Shown here in pieces: positions 7,115 through 9,939 of a stretch of DNA of 9,939 nt; the first letter of the stretch is position 1; each line of letters starts with the position of its first letter. This stretch comes from Lachnospiraceae bacterium (lineage in GTDB: Bacteria; Bacillota; Clostridia; Lachnospirales; Lachnospiraceae), in NCBI GenBank assembly GCA_004556655.1, contig SFGF01000107.1, positions 1 through 9,939 of the forward strand, written 5' to 3'. The notes beneath the pieces are model-generated. The model did no database searches. It saw nothing but the letters and a program-made list of their open reading frames with translations, and was not told the DNA's origin. A program made the translations under genes and the position numbers.

Positions 7115-8089
7115 TTATAAATACATACCTCTTATTTTTTCCGGCACCAGACTTCCGCCTGTTGCCCATACAATATGAACCGCATTCTTCATCTTATTTT
7201 TCAGTCCGTTTGTTTCCAGATATTTCTTTGCCTCCACATCATTACTTATACAGACTGGTCCCTGAAAACCTGCGCATGCACTCGGTTCAAGAAAAATTTT
7301 TTCTGTTTCCATTAAATCTTTCAAATATTCTGACAGCCTGTAATCTTCCACTGTCATTTCTCCACTCAACATCTTTTTCATAATACCGCCTACAAATGCA
7401 GACGGTCTTCCCACAGCCAGTCCATCGGCCTGTGTTTTTCCGGTCAGGCCAATATCCTGAACACAAATCTCATTGTTCAATCCGGTAGCCAATCCAAGTA
7501 GCATACAGGGTGCCTGTACCGGTTCCACAAAAAAGCAGTGCACCTGATCTTTGAAAATCTGCTTCAGCCCAAAACTAATCCCGCCCGGTGCTCCGCCGAC
7601 TCCACATGGAATATACACAAACAGGGGATGTTCTTCATCAATAACTATTTTCATTTCTTCCAGCTGCTTTTGAAGTCTTTTTCCTGCAACAGAATAACCC
7701 AGAAAAAGATTTTTTGAATTTTCATCATCCACAAAATAACTATTTTCGTCTGCATCCGAGAGTGCTCTTCCTCTCTTCACTGCTTCCCCATAATCTCCCT
7801 GGTATTCTCTTACATCGACACCGTAACTCCTGAGCAGATCTTTTTTCCACTGTTTTGCATCTGCCGACATATGAACGATCACACGGTATCCCAGTACAGC
7901 ACTGATGATTCCGATACTTAATCCCAGATTTCCCGTAGACCCTACCTGAATCGTATAAGCACTGAAAAATTTCCTGATATCCGGATCCCCCAGTCTTTCG
8001 TAGCCTTCTCCTTCTCTCAGAAGCTTATGTTCCAGAACCAGATCTTCTGTATGCTTCAAAACTTCATAGATTCCCCCTCTGGCTTTCAC
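7115..8089 (-). pseudogene. dsdA: D-serine ammonia-lyase, C-terminal part, disrupted by an IS
   Basis: A PLP-dependent fold-type II enzyme that converts D-serine to pyruvate and ammonia. The visible 324 residues match the C-terminal three quarters of DsdA. They begin at the PLP lysine motif (KARGGIYEVL), continue with the phosphate-binding glycine loop GSTGNLG at about 50-56 and PCGVGGAPGG at about 161-170, and end with the typical WATGGSLVPE. Family members have about 440 residues, so about 115 N-terminal residues are missing. The open frame begins with GTG, but this is almost certainly the native Val codon before the catalytic lysine (GS-I/V-KARGG in the family) and not a start; no ribosome binding site precedes it. 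The next base, 8090, is the first base of the IS, and upstream in frame there is a stop within the IS end at 8105-8107. The missing 5' part should lie beyond 9939. The remnant is unlikely to be active. Confidence 0.85.
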
Positions 8090-8103
8090 GGGTACTGTAA
8101 AGT
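8090..8103 (+). repeat. IS left terminal inverted repeat
   Basis: GGGTACTGTAAAGT matches the inward-read right end (9926-9939) except for C/G at position 6. It begins immediately after the native dsdA Val codon. It runs into a perfect palindrome, CTGTAAA-GT-TTTACAG (8095-8110), which has no counterpart at the right end and may be an asymmetric transposase-binding feature. Confidence 0.8.
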
Positions 8104-8170
8104 TTTACAGTCCTATTTTTCTTTAAAACCTTATATTTTCAAGGATTTCATCACTTTTTACGAATAAAAA

Positions 8171-8207
8171 AGCAATGACCCCCCTTTTTGAAAGGTAAAT
8201 CATTGCT
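8171..8207 (+). promoter_or_regulatory. Hairpin sequestering the transposase ribosome binding site
   Basis: AGCAATGA (8171-8178) pairs perfectly with TCATTGCT (8200-8207). Inside it CCTTT (8183-8187) pairs with AAAGG (8191-8195) around a TTG loop. AAAGG is the only ribosome-binding-like sequence before the transposase start, and the outer arm covers the codons at 8203-8207. In a transcript reading in from outside the IS this structure would hide the start site. Transcripts beginning inside the hairpin would escape. Such structures limit transposase production in known elements such as IS10 and IS50; the role here is inferred. Confidence 0.65.
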
Positions 8208-8208
8208 T

Positions 8209-9663
8209 ATGGATAACATTATACTCTATTTACTTACTATCATTCAAGAACAACATCAGCAAATCTGCTGGCTTATTCTCTTTATCTGCAGATATATCCC
8301 TTTGAAACAATGGGCCCATGACGAACTCCACAGCCCCAAATATCAGAAGTTCCTCACTGATAAGCTTCCCATCATAAAACCCTTCGTCAAACAGGACTGG
8401 CTGCTCTGGAACGAGTATTACCGCCTGCATTATGGCAAAGCCGTCAAACCGGTCAAAACCCAAAAAGGCAAGACTCGCACCGTTCCTGAAGATACCGTAT
8501 GTCCTCTCTGTGGTGCACCACATGAGTACATCTACGATAATACAGGCGGCCGCGGTCAGTTCAAATGCAAGATCTGTGGCCAGACCTTTGTCAACGGCGA
8601 AAAAGTAACTACCCCACTGAAGCTCCAGTGTCCCTACTGCGGCCATGCCCTGCAGCCTGTCAAAGACCGTAAGCACTTCCGTGTCCACAAATGCGTCAAT
8701 GACAACTGCTCCTATTACAAACGGAATCTGAAAAAACTTCCGAAAGATCTTCCTAAGTCAGAATACTGGAAATACAAGCTGCGGTATCTCTACCGGGAGT
8801 TCTCTGTAAACTTCTTCGACATGGACCTCAGCCAGCTTCCCAAATGGGCAACCTCTTTCAAGTATAAGAAGAACAATGCCTATATCATGGGGCTGTGCCT
8901 TACCTATCGGGTAAACCTCAAACTCTCCCTGCGCCAGACCGTCCAGGCTTTGAAGGATATCCACGGTATCGATATCTCCCACACCATGGTCAACAACTAT
9001 GCCAAAACGGCCGCTGTGATCATCAAACCTTTTGTAGACTCTTATGACTACAATCCTTCCAACGAACTGGCTGCTGATGAAACATACATTAAGATTAGCG
9101 GTGTAAAAGCCTATGTCTGGCTCATCATGGACAAGGTTTCACGGTCCATCCTCGGATATCAGGTCTCAACCTCCAGGGATGTAGGTCCCTGTATCCTTAC
9201 CATGCGCATGGCATTTGATAAGTTTAAGGAGTTCCCTGGCAAAGCCTTGAAATTCATCGCAGATGGTTACAGTGCCTATCCACTTGCTGCCCAACAGTTT
9301 AAGATTGAAAAAGATTGGGAAGTCTTCGTCACTCAGGTCATCGGTCTTACAAATGATGATGAAGTATCAAAAGAATTCCGCCCGTTCAAGCAGCTCATCG
9401 AGCGTCTGAACCGTACTTTCAAGGAATCCTACCGCATTACCTGCGGCTATGGTACAGAGGATGGTGCTGTCCACAGCGTCTCTCTTTGGGTTGCTTATTA
9501 TAACTTCCTGCGTCCCCATGAGATATCCGGCGGCAAAGAACCCCTCAACAAAGTAGAACTGCTGGAAGGTGCCGGAAACATGCCCGGTAAATGGCAGCTT
9601 CTCATCTATCTTGGTCAGCAGGCAATCCTGAAACAACAAAGCGAATCTACTATCTGTTCTTAG
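8209..9663 (+). CDS. IS transposase, zinc-finger DDE type
   Basis: A transposase of about 484 residues (numbered from the ATG at 8209). A helical N-terminus leads into two zinc-ribbon-like cysteine sets: Cys98/101/120/123 (CPLCG ... CKICG) and Cys141/144/162/167 (CPYCG ... CVNDNC). A helix-turn-helix-like stretch, LSLRQTVQAL with IDISHTMVNNYAK, lies at about 240-268. The catalytic RNase H-like domain has the triad Asp290 (AADETYIK), Asp352 (FIADGYSAY) and Glu398 (LIERLNRTFKE), then YYNFLRPHE near 430-438, as in rve/DDE enzymes. It cuts and joins the IS ends. The start is uncertain: TTG at 8188 and TTG at 8203 are in frame, and AAAGG lies 7 nt before the TTG at 8203 but 13 nt before the ATG. 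The frame is intact and all catalytic residues are present, so the IS may still move. Confidence 0.85.
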   Translation: MDNIILYLLTIIQEQHQQICWLILFICRYIPLKQWAHDELHSPKYQKFLTDKLPIIKPFVKQDWLLWNEYYRLHYGKAVKPVKTQKGKTRTVPEDTVCPLCGAPHEYIYDNTGGRGQFKCKICGQTFVNGEKVTTPLKLQCPYCGHALQPVKDRKHFRVHKCVNDNCSYYKRNLKKLPKDLPKSEYWKYKLRYLYREFSVNFFDMDLSQLPKWATSFKYKKNNAYIMGLCLTYRVNLKLSLRQTVQALKDIHGIDISHTMVNNYAKTAAVIIKPFVDSYDYNPSNELAADETYIKISGVKAYVWLIMDKVSRSILGYQVSTSRDVGPCILTMRMAFDKFKEFPGKALKFIADGYSAYPLAAQQFKIEKDWEVFVTQVIGLTNDDEVSKEFRPFKQLIERLNRTFKESYRITCGYGTEDGAVHSVSLWVAYYNFLRPHEISGGKEPLNKVELLEGAGNMPGKWQLLIYLGQQAILKQQSESTICS

Positions 9664-9693
9664 ATTCCGAGCCGGAGGTAAAATATCCAGCCA

Positions 9694-9712
9694 CCAGAAC
9701 CACAGGTTCTGG
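9694..9712 (+). other. Small hairpin after the transposase stop
   Basis: CCAGAACC (9694-9701) and GGTTCTGG (9705-9712) form a perfect 8-bp stem with a 3-nt ACA loop, 30 nt after the transposase stop. It is followed by CTCTGCCC and not a T-tract, so it is not a standard intrinsic terminator. It directly precedes the long inverted repeat at 9718-9839 and may be part of one structured 3' region. Confidence 0.6.
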
Positions 9713-9714
9713 CT

Positions 9715-9842
9715 CTGCCCTTGATGGCACGCCAAAACAATGCTACAATGCTGTGGATCAGACGGAGAAACCTATCTGTTCTTGAGTTCTTCGCCGTCGG
9801 TAAGACGTTCAGAGCATTGTTTTGGTGTGCCGTCAAGGGTGG
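9715..9842 (+). repeat. Long inverted repeat (about 30-bp RNA stem) in the IS right end
   Basis: The arm at 9718-9744 is complementary to 9813-9839 at 25 of 27 positions. Both mismatches become G-U pairs in plus-strand RNA. Two further G-U pairs and a C-G pair extend the stem to 9715-9744 with 9813-9842, giving 30 continuous pairs. The 68-nt loop begins with a second copy of ACAATGCT (9737-9744 repeated at 9745-9752), which allows the stem to slip, and contains a small GACGG/CCGTC pairing. No credible gene lies here. It may be a 3' untranslated structure, a small RNA, or an accessory transposase-binding region. Confidence 0.7.
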
Positions 9843-9887
9843 CGTACGCTGCCGAAAACTAACATATCTGCAATTTTCAAGGTTCCC

Positions 9888-9917
9888 ATGGAGCCATTTT
9901 TTTCAGCTCCATTTTTT
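9888..9917 (+). terminator. Terminator-like hairpin near the IS right end
   Basis: ATGGAGC (9888-9894) and GCTCCAT (9906-9912) form a perfect 7-bp stem around an 11-nt loop, followed directly by a T-run (9912-9917). This is a plausible intrinsic terminator for plus-strand transcription, ending the transposase transcript just inside the IS boundary and limiting read-through into the flank. The large loop makes it moderate in strength. Confidence 0.5.
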
Positions 9918-9925
9918 CATAGGCT

Positions 9926-9939
9926 ACTTTACACTACCC
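9926..9939 (-). repeat. IS right terminal inverted repeat
   Basis: Read inward, the last 14 bases are GGGTAGTGTAAAGT and match the left end at 13 of 14 positions. The match starts exactly at the final base, so the window, and perhaps the contig, stops at the IS edge. Confidence 0.8.

Larger units (their letters stand above)
8090..9939 (+). mobile_element. Complete 1850-bp insertion sequence with a zinc-finger DDE transposase
   Basis: The element starts where the dsdA reading frame breaks (8090) and ends at the last base of the window. The ends are imperfect inverted repeats: GGGTACTGTAAAGT on the left, and GGGTAGTGTAAAGT read inward from the right, matching at 13 of 14 positions. Inside are one transposase gene, a 5' control hairpin and a 276-bp noncoding right end. 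The transposase codons end in C or G far more often than those of the neighbouring genes, which fits horizontal arrival. It carries no passenger gene. The target duplication cannot be seen because the right flank is outside the window. The transposase core resembles the IS6/IS240-like rve group, but 1850 bp is long for that family, so I leave the family open. Confidence 0.85.

Noticed and set aside
8104..8137. TTTACA as a -35 box at the IS left end, driving the transposase
   Set aside because: The nearest -10-like sequence (TATATT at 8132) is about 22 nt away, too far for a confident promoter; the outward direction has no -10 either.
9367..9735. 122-codon minus-strand open frame at the transposase 3' end
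   Set aside because: Antisense to the DDE catalytic region; no independent support.
9591..9785. 64-codon plus-strand open frame running past the transposase stop
   Set aside because: Overlaps the transposase in another frame and runs into the inverted-repeat region; no ribosome binding site. A programmed frameshift was considered, but the transposase already contains its full triad and a natural stop.
9715..9842. Guide-RNA-like element of a TnpB or IS110-type system
   Set aside because: No TnpB, IscB or IS110-type protein is encoded; the transposase is a DDE enzyme, so there is no basis for a guide RNA.
1..9939. CRISPR array, tRNA, rRNA, toxin-antitoxin or defence genes
   Set aside because: No regularly spaced direct repeats, no cloverleaf or rRNA sequence, and no recognisable protein of these kinds on either strand.

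Overview
The window looks like chromosomal DNA from a low-G+C Firmicute, most likely a gut Lachnospiraceae-type clostridium. This rests on AT-rich intergenic DNA, strong AGGAGG-type ribosome binding sites, a sugar ABC operon without its own ATPase gene, and a Gram-positive style lipoprotein binding protein. The genus cannot be fixed from the sequence alone.

Positions 98-5658 (minus strand) form one compact sugar-uptake operon. Read in the direction of transcription it runs: solute-binding lipoprotein, MalF-like permease, MalG-like permease, and a cytoplasmic glycoside hydrolase family 31 (GH31) enzyme. The gaps are 44, 9 and 36 bp. The logical pathway is capture of an alpha-linked oligosaccharide outside the cell, import through the two permeases powered by a shared MsmX/MsmK-type ATPase encoded elsewhere, and hydrolysis inside by the GH31 enzyme. 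The exact sugar cannot be read from the sequence.

Positions 5659-6024 are a divergent control region. It holds a good promoter for the operon with a perfect central-CG palindrome just downstream of its predicted start point, a promoter for the plus-strand gene, and a second related palindrome in that gene's leader. The plus-strand gene (6025-7044) is a LacI-family regulator, very probably the local repressor of the operon and perhaps of itself.

Positions 7045-7114, between the converging ends of the regulator and the next gene, carry a perfect 52-bp palindrome with no spacer. Its outer arms (GGGGACAGG...CCTGTCCCC) share a core with a smaller inverted repeat at the end of the GH31 gene (82-98), which suggests one dispersed repeat family.

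Positions 7115-9939 show a D-serine ammonia-lyase gene (dsdA, minus strand) cut by an insertion sequence. The IS runs from 8090 to the last base, 9939 (1850 bp), and its ends match at 13 of 14 positions as inverted repeats. It interrupts dsdA one codon before the PLP-binding lysine, so only the C-terminal three quarters of the enzyme lies in the window. The IS encodes a zinc-finger DDE transposase whose start region folds into a hairpin that would hide its ribosome binding site. It also has a 276-bp noncoding right end containing a roughly 30-bp RNA stem and a terminator-like hairpin. No tRNA, rRNA, CRISPR array or recognised defence system was seen.
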